DNA of 64,000 nucleotides from a virus. How positions within the stretch are numbered: position 1 is the stretch's first letter; every line of letters begins with the position of its first letter. A model generated the notes under the pieces. That model was not told the DNA's origin. It saw only the letters and a list, made by a program, of their open reading frames with translations, and searched no databases. Below are positions 22,934 to 30,037 of the stretch, piece after piece. The stretch spans positions 42,085-106,084 of the IMG/VR virus record IMGVR_UViG_3300032288_005212. One strand, given 5' to 3'. The translations under genes and the position numbers were made by a program.

Positions 22934-23613
22934 AAAAACTATGTACTGTTTGCGATAGCGTGTATTTTAATGAACACGCAATAAAATTAATTAATTCTGT
23001 GGAGAACTTACAAGCGACGTCTTTGATAGCTATAGTCGTTAATCCTAATTTGGATGATATAGCTACGATGAAAAAAATAAATTCATCTGCTAAAAATACG
23101 GTATGTAATTATGTTGTAGATAGTAGAGATACAAAAACTTTTTTTGCTTCTGCTAGATACATTTATTCTGCTGATATTGTAAGAGAGTACGAGTTAGAGG
23201 GTATTATGTTCCTAGACTCAGATTCTTTAGTTCTAAAAGAAGTAGAGTACCCTAGTACAGACTTTGGGCTATTTTTAAGAGAACCATTTCCGAATACGAC
23301 CGGAGTAGTAAAAGAAGGATCCTATGTACTTGGATCCAGCGTTTATATATCAAAAACTGGGATAGAGTTTGCGGAATATCTTCGGCAAGAGTTAAACTCT
23401 TATACTCTTGATACCTGGTATCTAGATCAGGTTGCATTATGGAGAGGGTATCAACTTTATAAAGATAAATTAAGTTTTACACAGTTAGATAAAAGTTACT
23501 TAGATTGGGATTTTGATGTAAACAGTACGATATGGAACGCAAAAGGCCCTAGAAAATATAGTGATAAAAATTACATACTAAAATCCAGACAATTTCATAA
23601 TTCTCCTTTCTGA
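22930..23613 (+). CDS. Putative glycosyltransferase, GT8-like (227 aa)
   Basis: MKKLCTVCDSVYFNEHAIKLINS is the start. LEGIMFLDSDSLVLKEVEYP contains the D-x-D metal motif, and WYLDQVALWRGYQLYKDK is the DQ-containing acceptor-side motif of GT8-like enzymes. It is the last gene of the island and overlaps the reductase by 4 bp. It likely attaches the aminosugar or a later residue. No terminator follows before the next promoter. Confidence 0.65.
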   Translation: MKKLCTVCDSVYFNEHAIKLINSVENLQATSLIAIVVNPNLDDIATMKKINSSAKNTVCNYVVDSRDTKTFFASARYIYSADIVREYELEGIMFLDSDSLVLKEVEYPSTDFGLFLREPFPNTTGVVKEGSYVLGSSVYISKTGIEFAEYLRQELNSYTLDTWYLDQVALWRGYQLYKDKLSFTQLDKSYLDWDFDVNSTIWNAKGPRKYSDKNYILKSRQFHNSPF

Positions 23614-23625
23614 GGTAAAAATAGT

Positions 23626-23654
23626 TTGACATATTTTGCTTAACCGTATATAAT
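23626..23654 (+). promoter_or_regulatory. Consensus sigma70-type promoter
   Basis: TTGACA (23626-23631), 17 bp, TATAAT (23649-23654), preceded by AAAAATAG. It separates the glycan island from the downstream regulatory genes. Confidence 0.9.
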
Positions 23655-23679
23655 ATGTTTTTCGCAAAGTATACTTACC

Positions 23680-24270
23680 ATGAATTTATTTTATCTTGAT
23701 GAAGACCTCGATAAGTGCGCCGAGTACCATGTTGACAAGCACGTCAATAAAATGCAGCTAGAAACTGCACAAATGATTTGTACAAATCTTTGGATTGATA
23801 GACTACTCGGCTATGTGCCTCGCGCACTTAATAAGGAAGAGAATAGAGTTCTTACGCAAGCAAGACTTGCTGAGAAGGATCTTCCTATTGAAGAGAGAAC
23901 TATTCCATATCTTCCAACTATGCAGAATCATCCCTGCACTATTTGGATGCGTACATCTCTCGATAACTTTGAGTGGTCGCACTGCTATGCCAACGCGCTC
24001 AGTTCCGAGCAACATTATCGCTACGGCACTACGCACAAGTCTATTCTGATTATCAATGCATTGCCAGACCCAAAAAATATTCCGAGCATCGGCTTTACAA
24101 CATTTGGACTCGCAATGCCAGACTCTCTCAAAAATTATGACGATCCGATCGGATCTTATCGAATGTACTATATGCTAGATAAAGGTACATTTGCTTCTTG
24201 GAAAAAGCGATCAAAGCCACCCTGGTGGGATGAAAACATCGCAGACTATGAAAAAAGGATTACAAGATGA
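23680..24270 (+). CDS. Conserved phage protein of unknown function (196 aa)
   Basis: MNLFYLDEDLDKCAEYHVDKHVNKMQ (18 of these residues recall the start of a widespread phage family) then TAQMICT, PTMQNHPCTIWMRTSLDNFEW and YRMYYMLDKGTFASWKKRSKPPWW. These His, Cys and Trp-rich blocks are strongly conserved in T4-like and other phages, yet I know no assigned function. Its promoter lies 26 bp upstream, so it is probably expressed early. Confidence 0.75.
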   Translation: MNLFYLDEDLDKCAEYHVDKHVNKMQLETAQMICTNLWIDRLLGYVPRALNKEENRVLTQARLAEKDLPIEERTIPYLPTMQNHPCTIWMRTSLDNFEWSHCYANALSSEQHYRYGTTHKSILIINALPDPKNIPSIGFTTFGLAMPDSLKNYDDPIGSYRMYYMLDKGTFASWKKRSKPPWWDENIADYEKRITR

Positions 24271-24485
24271 TTTGCAAGAATTGTGGAGAAGATCTTTCTG
24301 GTGATGGAGAAAAGATACCTTTTCATTGTATAAACCTTTCCGAAGAAGATTGGTGGTATGAACCACCAGATTCCGGCCCCTATTATTGTGACCAGTATCT
24401 TGATGATACTGATGATGGATTTGCATTAGCTTCTGCCGGTTTCGGAACTGATGAAGACTACGGCTATTTTGGCGATTATGACTAA
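24267..24485 (+). CDS. Zinc-ribbon small protein (72 aa)
   Basis: C3-C6 (ICKNCGE) and a later C21 and C41 suggest a zinc site, and the C-terminal half is very acidic (DQYLDDTDDGF, DEDYGYFGDYD). It overlaps the previous gene by 4 bp. Role unknown; acidic tails of this kind often mimic nucleic acid. Confidence 0.5.
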   Translation: MICKNCGEDLSGDGEKIPFHCINLSEEDWWYEPPDSGPYYCDQYLDDTDDGFALASAGFGTDEDYGYFGDYD

Positions 24486-24636
24486 TCTTATTTTGGAAAA
24501 GGGAAAGTATAAACTTTACTGCTTTTACCATCCAGAAAGACATTTCGCTATCTATGAAAAAGATATTGCAGTATTTTTAACAAAATACGAAAAAGAAGCA
24601 ATACGAGTTTTTTCACAACTTACAAAAGGAAAATAA
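24478..24636 (+). CDS. Short hypothetical protein (52 aa)
   Basis: The start is the ATG at 24478 (MTNLILEKGKYKLYCFY), overlapping the previous stop. A longer frame upstream is inside that gene. It ends two bases before the GTG of the next gene. No motif is seen. Confidence 0.45.
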   Translation: MTNLILEKGKYKLYCFYHPERHFAIYEKDIAVFLTKYEKEAIRVFSQLTKGK

Positions 24637-24637
24637 T

Positions 24638-25294
24638 GTGGCTAGAGTAAAAGCAAAAGATTACGAAGATCTCAGCGATTCGAATATTCGTAAAGTAATT
24701 GCAGCGCTTAACGCTTCTCCGCCTATCTCAAAAAAAGAAGCGTGCGAAGCTCTTAAAATTTCTTATAATACTAGCCGTCTCTCGAAAATTATCGAAGAGT
24801 TTACTGCAACTCAAGAAAATAAAAAACGTCTTCGAGATAAAAAAAGAGGACTACCTGCTACAAATGGTGAAATTCAATATATTATAAAAGACTACATTAA
24901 TGGAGTCCCTCTTTATAAAATTTCTGAAGATCTTTATCGACCAACGAACTTTATAAAAGCAGTTGTAGATAAAATCGGCGTTCCAGAAAGAGAGCCTAGC
25001 TTTAGTCGTTTGAAAGCACAACTTCTTCCTGATAACTGCCAAGCCATTGATTTTGAAGAAGGAGAGATTGCATGGTCCGCTACTGAAAGAGCAAAATGCA
25101 AAATTCTCAAAAGACTAGACGATGATAAGTACATTCCAAAATATGGAGTACCGTGCTATAACATTTTTGTATTTGAGCAATCTGATGATTCCTACTACTC
25201 AAAGAGTAAAGGATTTTATGCTGCTGCTCTCGCCTATGACCTGGGCAAGCTGACTCATCTTGAGCAGTATGGAATAAATTTAAATGATCTTTGA
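24638..25294 (+). CDS. Helix-turn-helix DNA-binding protein (218 aa)
   Basis: The GTG start reads VARVKAKDYEDLSD. ISKKEACEALKISYNTSRLSKIIEEF looks like a helix-turn-helix. The second half includes INGVPLYKISEDLYRPTNFIKAVVDKIG, another HTH-like unit, and a C-terminal NIFVFEQSDDSYYSKSKGFYAAALAYDLG. Phage regulators with such paired HTH motifs are common; whether this one acts as a repressor, activator or transcription factor cannot be told. It overlaps the next gene by 11 bp. Confidence 0.6.
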   Translation: MARVKAKDYEDLSDSNIRKVIAALNASPPISKKEACEALKISYNTSRLSKIIEEFTATQENKKRLRDKKRGLPATNGEIQYIIKDYINGVPLYKISEDLYRPTNFIKAVVDKIGVPEREPSFSRLKAQLLPDNCQAIDFEEGEIAWSATERAKCKILKRLDDDKYIPKYGVPCYNIFVFEQSDDSYYSKSKGFYAAALAYDLGKLTHLEQYGINLNDL

Positions 25295-25529
25295 GTATTA
25301 CCTTATATTTTCGATAACAACGGGATTATGTATTGTCTGGTTAAATAGACAGGCGAAGATTCAAAGCGGAATTGAACATTCTACTTTTATATTCTACATT
25401 GTCTCTTTTTTAATAGCATTTTTATTTGCGCCTGTATTTTTTCTAATCTTTTTATTTTACTCGACGGGATATAGAAGCGGGATTTTAGAAGCAATGAAAA
25501 ACACTTATAACGAGAAAAATAGTTCTTGA
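25284..25529 (+). CDS. Two-helix membrane protein (81 aa)
   Basis: Two hydrophobic stretches, about residues 3-20 and 32-57, are separated by a short polar loop, and the C-terminus is charged. An inner-membrane location follows. It could modify host membrane functions during infection, but no family is known to me. The end overlaps the next promoter. Confidence 0.55.
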   Translation: MIFEYYLIFSITTGLCIVWLNRQAKIQSGIEHSTFIFYIVSFLIAFLFAPVFFLIFLFYSTGYRSGILEAMKNTYNEKNSS

Positions 25530-25554
25530 CTTTGAAGCTCAAATATCTTATAAT
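25526..25554 (+). promoter_or_regulatory. Consensus sigma70-type promoter
   Basis: TTGACT (25526-25531), 17 bp, TATAAT (25549-25554), with the AAAAATAGTTC block upstream. It drives the 25666 gene. A leader hairpin CCGGGA-GCTG-TCCCGG follows at about 25619-25634. Confidence 0.88.
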
Positions 25555-25665
25555 ATCTTTCATACGGTGAGGGAAAGATAGATGGGCGATAGATTTTACC
25601 GTCAACAGATTAAAGCTACCGGGAGCTGTCCCGGATTCAACAAACCTAAAAAAGGAAATCGCAAA

Positions 25666-26034
25666 ATGGCATGGGATGATGATAAGCGCGCTGCAGCAGT
25701 AGAAGCCTACGAGAAGGCAAACCCTACTCCTGAGAACTCGATGGAGATCGTTAAGCAGATCGCTGACGATATGGGAGAGTCAGCTAATGGTGTTCGTATG
25801 GTTCTGACGAAGGCTGGCGTTTATATTAAGAAAAGCGAAGGGTCTGCTTCTAGCAGTTCTTCTTCGAAGGCTGCTGCTTCTGGTGGTACTCGCGTATCTA
25901 AGGCAGCAGCCCAGGATGCAATCACCGCAGCTCTTCGTGATGCTGGTCAGGAGATTGACGAAGACGTTGTTGGAAAACTTACTGGCAAAGCTGCCATGTA
26001 TTTTGCTAACATTATCAATAAGCTGAATAAGTAA
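25666..26034 (+). CDS. Small DNA-binding protein with HTH and Ser/Ala linker (122 aa)
   Basis: The start is the ATG at 25666 with AAAGGAAA upstream. A longer frame begins in the leader. MAWDDDKRAAAVEAYEKANP and IVKQIADDMGESANGVRMVLTKAGVYIKK form a helix-turn-helix like the repeats of the 29215 gene. A Ser/Ala-rich linker is followed by a helical domain with SKAAAQDAITAAL. A monocistronic unit with its own promoter and a strong terminator suggests an abundant early nucleoid- or transcription-associated protein. Confidence 0.65.
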   Translation: MAWDDDKRAAAVEAYEKANPTPENSMEIVKQIADDMGESANGVRMVLTKAGVYIKKSEGSASSSSSSKAAASGGTRVSKAAAQDAITAALRDAGQEIDEDVVGKLTGKAAMYFANIINKLNK

Positions 26035-26047
26035 TGTAGTGTCTTTG

Positions 26048-26081
26048 AAAACCCCGATAGTTTTCCGCTATCGGGGTTTTT
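26048..26081 (+). terminator. Strong Rho-independent terminator
   Basis: AAAACCCCGATAG pairs with CTATCGGGGTTTT in a 13-bp stem with a 7-nt loop and a T run. The stem is symmetric enough to work on both strands. Confidence 0.92.
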
Positions 26082-26143
26082 CCGCATCTCGACATATTAG
26101 CAACGAGGAAAGAGGTTTCTTACAATGCAATATGGAGTAATAT

Positions 26144-26407
26144 GTGGACAAAGAAGAACTCAGAAAATTAATAGAGGATGCGGGCGATGCGATTATAACG
26201 TATAAAAGCCCGAACTCTAAAAAGGTAAAGTATAATGTTTGTACAGTAGACTTTACCACGCCCTATATACGAGATAAAAGTAATAGGGCAAAAGAAGATG
26301 ATGATACGCTTCTCATGTTTTGTTGGGATACGGATTCGTTTCGCCTAATGAAACCTGATAACGTCAAGTCTGTCGTTCCTTTAGCGGCAGTGCTAAAGAA
26401 TGAATGA
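26144..26407 (+). CDS. Small hypothetical protein (87 aa), GTG start
   Basis: The GTG at 26144 has a TGGAG site 6 bp upstream. VDKEELRKLIEDAGDAIIT is followed by VKYNVCTVDFTTPYI and an acidic loop. The end overlaps the PC4-like gene by 8 bp. It may be a small nucleic-acid-related accessory protein, but there is no recognised domain. Confidence 0.55.
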   Translation: MDKEELRKLIEDAGDAIITYKSPNSKKVKYNVCTVDFTTPYIRDKSNRAKEDDDTLLMFCWDTDSFRLMKPDNVKSVVPLAAVLKNE

Positions 26408-26681
26408 CATATATAGTAGAATAATAACTAATGATGGTTTTAAACAAGTTCGGTTATACATAAATGAATTTCGAGAGCAAGAATATCTTCACATTCGTGA
26501 GTATTATCTCGATTTTGACGAAGAATGGAAACCTACACCGAAAGGAATATCTATTCCACTTGAGATAGAAACATCAAAAGAATTATTCATTGCAATATCA
26601 GAAATTCTTTCGCTAGCCGAAAGTAAGAAAGTTGTCGAAGAGGTATTTGGCGACTTAATAAAGAGCATATATACTTCATGA
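26400..26681 (+). CDS. PC4-like single-stranded DNA-binding/transcription cofactor (93 aa)
   Basis: The central YLHIREYYLDFDEEWKPTPKG is the beta-strand pattern of the PC4/p15 fold (R-x-Y-Y-x-x-x-x-E-W-K-P-x-x-K-G), followed by ISIPLE. PC4-like proteins bind single-stranded DNA and influence transcription; many phages encode one. The gene lies between a regulator and the ligase genes. Confidence 0.7.
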   Translation: MNDIYSRIITNDGFKQVRLYINEFREQEYLHIREYYLDFDEEWKPTPKGISIPLEIETSKELFIAISEILSLAESKKVVEEVFGDLIKSIYTS

Positions 26682-26779
26682 CAGCATTATATGTTTTAGG
26701 TGGCCTCATAGTTTTGTTAATTGCATTTCGACTTATGCTAGGAATGGTCAATTATTTTGTTAACGAACTAGAAAAATAA
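26678..26779 (+). CDS. Membrane peptide (33 aa)
   Basis: The ATG overlaps the preceding TGA. MTALYVLGGLIVLLIAFRLM is one transmembrane helix followed by a short polar tail (NYFVNELEK). Small single-helix phage peptides are common. Support is the coupled start and the clean gap to the following promoter. Confidence 0.45.
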   Translation: MTALYVLGGLIVLLIAFRLMLGMVNYFVNELEK

Positions 26780-26781
26780 AC

Positions 26782-26810
26782 TTGACAAATTTGTTATTAT
26801 CCTTCAAAAT
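26782..26810 (+). promoter_or_regulatory. Sigma70-type promoter for the ligase N-terminal gene
   Basis: TTGACA (26782-26787) is followed 17 bp on by CAAAAT (26805-26810), a weaker -10 in the same TTC-AAAATATC context as the TT-ATAATATC of others. Confidence 0.65.
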
Positions 26811-26831
26811 ATCTTTTTTCGAGAAATTTAA

Positions 26832-27749
26832 ATGAAAGATTTTCTAGATCGGGCAGCCAAAGCGTATTATGATGGTAATCCAATCATCAGCGACGAAGAG
26901 TTTGACGCTCTTTCGGCAGCATATCAGTATGAAGATGTGGGAACTTCTGATGGAGAAGTACCACATCTTTTTCCTATGTATAGCCTTCAAAAAGTATTTG
27001 AAGGAGAAGATGCTCCAACTATTTTCAGCGAACACGATATCGTAGTAACGCCCAAGCTAGATGGAGCAGCAGTTGCGCTCGTCTATGAAAATGGACTTTT
27101 TATTCGTGGGCTTACTCGTGGCAATGGTAAAAAAGGTCGAGTAGTTACTCATCTTCTCCGCCATCTCGTCCCCGCGAGAATCTCGAGAAGTGGGATTGTT
27201 CAGATAACTGGAGAAGTAGTCGCTCCGAAAGAAATTCCAAATGCTAGAAACTATGCTTCTGGCGCGCTCAATCTCAAAAGCGAGGAAGAGTTTCGTACTC
27301 GTGATCTTACATTTATTGCGTATGATATTCTTCCAAAGACTGATACTCATTGGTCGGAAGAAATGTATGAACTTCAAGAATTTCATACTGTAATGCAATC
27401 CGACTGGACTCAGTTTCCAGACGATGGAAAAGTGTTTCGTATTGATTCAAATGCTGAATTTGAGAGAGCTGGCTATACAGCTCACCATCCTCGTGGTGCT
27501 TTTGCGCTCAAGCGTAAGGCACCTGGAGTAGTTACTAAACTATTGAACGTAATTTGGAATGTTGGAAAGTCTGGAGTAATCTCCCCAGTAGCTATTCTCG
27601 AGCCAGTCAAGATTGGAGAAGCTACGGTATCAAAAGCTACTCTTCACAATATTCGATTTATCGAAGATATGAATCTTGAGATTGGTTGTATGGTAGAAGT
27701 AATTCGTTCAGGGGAAATCATTCCCAAGATTGTGAGGAGAGTTTCGTGA
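26832..27749 (+). CDS. ligA: NAD-dependent DNA ligase, N-terminal part (domain Ia, adenylation, OB; 305 aa)
   Basis: YYDGNPIISDEEFDAL is domain Ia (NAD binding). K75-L-D77-G78 is the adenylation motif, followed by RGLTRGNGKKG (canonical TRGDG). ITGEVVAPKEIPNARNYASGALN is motif III/IIIa. GVISPVAILEPVKIGEATVSKATLHN and VEVIRSGEIIPK are the OB fold. The ORF ends right after the OB fold, without Zn finger, HhH or BRCT; those lie in the 28469 gene. Phage T5 likewise has its ligase in two genes, as I recall. Two intervening genes lie between the halves. Confidence 0.9.
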   Translation: MKDFLDRAAKAYYDGNPIISDEEFDALSAAYQYEDVGTSDGEVPHLFPMYSLQKVFEGEDAPTIFSEHDIVVTPKLDGAAVALVYENGLFIRGLTRGNGKKGRVVTHLLRHLVPARISRSGIVQITGEVVAPKEIPNARNYASGALNLKSEEEFRTRDLTFIAYDILPKTDTHWSEEMYELQEFHTVMQSDWTQFPDDGKVFRIDSNAEFERAGYTAHHPRGAFALKRKAPGVVTKLLNVIWNVGKSGVISPVAILEPVKIGEATVSKATLHNIRFIEDMNLEIGCMVEVIRSGEIIPKIVRRVS

Positions 27750-28030
27750 TTGATGACAGCAATATGTTTGGCTATCAAGGAATTCTTGATAGAAAAACAC
27801 ACTATGTTCCAGCAATTGGAATATTTGACCACTTTTGGGCTCTTCGTCAACCTACACGAGACAAAATCATCGAAGGATGGATAGCCACTCTTCAAGTTAT
27901 TCTTGAAAATAAAGAGTTCGAGCCCGAAGAAATTTCTGGTAGTGTTCTCATGTTTACGAATGAGAGCGTTGTAGAAGAAAAAGAATCAGATAATGTAGTT
28001 CAATTTCCAAAGATTACAAAATCTCTGTGA
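27746..28030 (+). CDS. Hypothetical protein between the ligase halves (94 aa), GTG start
   Basis: GTG at 27746 overlaps the ligase TGA (GTGA). An ATG at 27686 in the same frame lies in the ligase gene and is rejected. VIDDSNMFGYQGILDRKTHYVP continues with IFDHFWALRQPTRDKIIEGW and an acidic C-terminus. No domain is recognised. The next gene starts with a 4-bp overlap. Confidence 0.55.
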   Translation: MIDDSNMFGYQGILDRKTHYVPAIGIFDHFWALRQPTRDKIIEGWIATLQVILENKEFEPEEISGSVLMFTNESVVEEKESDNVVQFPKITKSL

Positions 28031-28389
28031 GTGGAATTTATAATGAAACTTTTTTTCGAAATCATCCCGATGAAGCAAACGGGCCAGGCGTGCTTTACTG
28101 TGTAATTTTAGTCAATAAGAAAACTCTCGAGCGAGAGTGTATTAAGATTGGAATTGCTTATGGAAAAAACTGGAAAGACGTTCTTCGTCGCAGTCGCGGA
28201 TTTACTGGTTACGAAATACGAATTCAAAAAGTAGTTCATAGCACTCTTTATAATTGCTGGAAACTAGAACAAGAACTTCATGCGAAGTTTTCTCATTTGC
28301 ACTTTAGCCCAAATTCAAAGTTTGGTGGGTATACAGAATGTTTTCAAATAGACAACGATATAATCCGTGCAGTGCCAAAGAAAATATGA
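28027..28389 (+). CDS. GIY-YIG / T5orf172-like nuclease-fold protein (120 aa)
   Basis: GVLYCVILVNKKTLERECIKIGIAYG, then RSRGFTGYEIRI, LYNCWKLEQELHAKFSHLHF and FGGYTECFQ, match the T5orf172/MUG113 version of the GIY-YIG fold, with a G-x-Y, KIG, an Arg/Glu helix and a final F-x-G-x-T-E-C/W-F. Such domains may be nucleases, sometimes in selfish elements. The GTG start overlaps the previous stop. It lies between the ligase halves, where a homing-type element could have split the gene. Confidence 0.7.
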   Translation: MSGIYNETFFRNHPDEANGPGVLYCVILVNKKTLERECIKIGIAYGKNWKDVLRRSRGFTGYEIRIQKVVHSTLYNCWKLEQELHAKFSHLHFSPNSKFGGYTECFQIDNDIIRAVPKKI

Positions 28390-28411
28390 GTCAACTTGAA
28401 AAAAATAGTTC

Positions 28412-28440
28412 TTGACTTTTAAGGTGAAATCATCTATAAT
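28412..28440 (+). promoter_or_regulatory. Consensus sigma70-type promoter for the ligase C-terminal gene
   Basis: TTGACT (28412-28417), 17 bp, TATAAT (28435-28440), with AAAAATAGTTC in front. The second ligase gene can therefore be expressed independently of the first. Confidence 0.88.
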
Positions 28441-28468
28441 ATTCCTTCAATAGATCGAGAAAGCTGTT

Positions 28469-29212
28469 GTGAAAATAAGTGTGCCAACTAACTGTCCAAG
28501 CTGCGAGTCTCCCCTCGTCTGGAAAAATGACCTTCTTTATTGTGTCAACGAAGATTGCGGCAGCAGGGCTTTTAAGCGCATTCAACACTTTGCACAGACT
28601 TTGAAAATCAAAGGCCTGGGGCCTTCATCAATCCAGAAACTTGACATACAAGATATTCATGATATTTATCATATGTCAGAAGAACAGATTGCAGAAGGAC
28701 TTCAGTCTGAGAAACTGGGCGGAAAACTTGTAGAGGAAATTGAGAAATCAAAATCAGTTTCTCTCGAACAACTTCTTCCTGCATTTTCTATTCCTCTTAT
28801 CGGTAAAACTGCGGCAGAGAAACTCTGCAAGGTTATTAACCATATTTCAGAAGTTACTGTAGAGGTTTGTGAAAAGGCTGGGCTTGGCCCGAAAGCAACA
28901 GAAAACCTGTTGAATTGGTATGAGAGCGAGTTTGTTGGTATTCTTGACTCTCTTCCGTTTTCTTTCGCTACTACTGGTAGTATAAAACCAACTAAAGGTA
29001 TTGTTTGTATTACAGGCAAACTGAAATCATTCAAAACCAAAGCGGAAGCCGAAAAGATTTTGCTAGATTTGGGATACGGTATCAAATCCTCCCTTACAAA
29101 AGAAGTCACAATTCTAGTTAATGAAAGCGGCATTGAATCTGCAAAAACCCAAAAAGCTAGAGACGCTGGTGTCTCTATTGTTACTAACCTTCTTGAAATG
29201 ATAGGAAATTGA
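28469..29212 (+). CDS. ligB: NAD-dependent DNA ligase, C-terminal part (Zn finger, HhH, BRCT; 247 aa)
   Basis: C9, C12, C25 and C30 form the ligase zinc finger, followed by FKRIQHFAQTLKIKGLG. HhH repeats occupy roughly residues 45-165 (GLGPSSIQKL, IPLIGKTAAEKL, GLGPKATENL). GIVCITGKLKSFKTKAEAEKI then LTKEVTILVNES is a BRCT domain. It starts with GTG behind its own promoter. Together with the 26832 product it should make a two-subunit ligase for sealing DNA nicks. Confidence 0.9.
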   Translation: MKISVPTNCPSCESPLVWKNDLLYCVNEDCGSRAFKRIQHFAQTLKIKGLGPSSIQKLDIQDIHDIYHMSEEQIAEGLQSEKLGGKLVEEIEKSKSVSLEQLLPAFSIPLIGKTAAEKLCKVINHISEVTVEVCEKAGLGPKATENLLNWYESEFVGILDSLPFSFATTGSIKPTKGIVCITGKLKSFKTKAEAEKILLDLGYGIKSSLTKEVTILVNESGIESAKTQKARDAGVSIVTNLLEMIGN

Positions 29213-29214
29213 AA

Positions 29215-29946
29215 ATGACGAAACAGAAATGGACTGATGAGCGCACGGACGCTCTTGCAAAATTCGTTGGTGATGAGGCTCCGGTCTCGCACGCAACTGT
29301 AGTAGCTGCTGCTGACGAGATGGATGCTTCCCCTCGTTCGGTAGCTTCTAAGCTCCGCAAAATGGGTTATGAAGTTGAGTCGTCTGCTACTGCAACGACA
29401 AAGGCTTTTTCGGACAGCGAAGAAGCTACGCTTCGTACGTTTGTTGCCGATAACTCTGGCGAATACACCTATGGTGAAATCGCTGCTGCATTCGCTGGTG
29501 GTAAGTTCTCCGCCAAGCAAGTACAGGGTAAACTCCTGTCGATGCAACTGACGGAGCACGTTAAGCCGACTCCGAAAGCCGAAGTAGCGCGTTCGTTCTC
29601 GAGCGCAGAAGAGCAGAAGTTTATTGCTCTGGCTGCTAAGGGCGCTTTCCTCGAAGATATTGCTGACGCTCTTGATCGCAATGTCAACCAAATTCGTGGT
29701 AAGGCACTTTCACTTCTGCGTTCGGGTGCTATTGATGCGATCCCGGCTCAGAAAGAGAGCCACGCTTCCGCCAAGGCCGATCCTCTGGAAGGCGTTGACG
29801 TAGCGAAGATGACTGTTGAAGAGATTGCTGAGCAAATCGGCAAGACGGCTCGTGGTGTTAAGACCATGCTTACCCGTCGCGGCCTCCAGGCTGCTAACTA
29901 TGACGGCGCTGCTAAGGCTGCAAAAGCTGCCGAAGCTAACGGCTAA
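29215..29946 (+). CDS. Multi-HTH DNA-binding protein, T5 D5-like candidate (243 aa)
   Basis: The start is the ATG at 29215, 8 bp after AGGA. A TTG at 29209 is also possible. There are four Myb/HTH-like units at about residues 5-55, 61-112, 121-170 and 185-235, each with a charged start (KWTDER, AFSDSEE, SFSSAEE) or TVEEIAEQIG, and a helix like SVASKLRKMGY or GVKTMLTRRGL. Abundant, multi-site DNA binding is likely. Its position before helicase and primase fits the T5 D5 transcription or replication protein; identity is inferred, not shown. Confidence 0.6.
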   Translation: MTKQKWTDERTDALAKFVGDEAPVSHATVVAAADEMDASPRSVASKLRKMGYEVESSATATTKAFSDSEEATLRTFVADNSGEYTYGEIAAAFAGGKFSAKQVQGKLLSMQLTEHVKPTPKAEVARSFSSAEEQKFIALAAKGAFLEDIADALDRNVNQIRGKALSLLRSGAIDAIPAQKESHASAKADPLEGVDVAKMTVEEIAEQIGKTARGVKTMLTRRGLQAANYDGAAKAAKAAEANG

Positions 29947-29972
29947 TTCTTAAAATTTAAGAATACGGCTAG

Positions 29973-30007
29973 ACTGGGAAGGAGTTCGCTCCTTCTCAGT
30001 TTTTTCT
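29973..30007 (+). terminator. Rho-independent terminator
   Basis: ACTGGGAAGGAG, TTCG loop, CTCCTTCTCAGT, then TTTTTT. The 12-bp stem has one G-T mismatch. A 19-bp palindrome (ATTCTTAAA/TTTAAGAAT) lies just before it. Confidence 0.9.
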
Positions 30008-30037
30008 TTGCATATTTATTATTACGGGGGATGATAG

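Noticed and set aside
28702-29691. 329-codon open frame on the minus strand
   Set aside because: It lies opposite the ligase C-terminal gene and the multi-HTH gene, both with clear domains, and it encodes Ser/Arg-rich nonsense with no ribosome-binding site.
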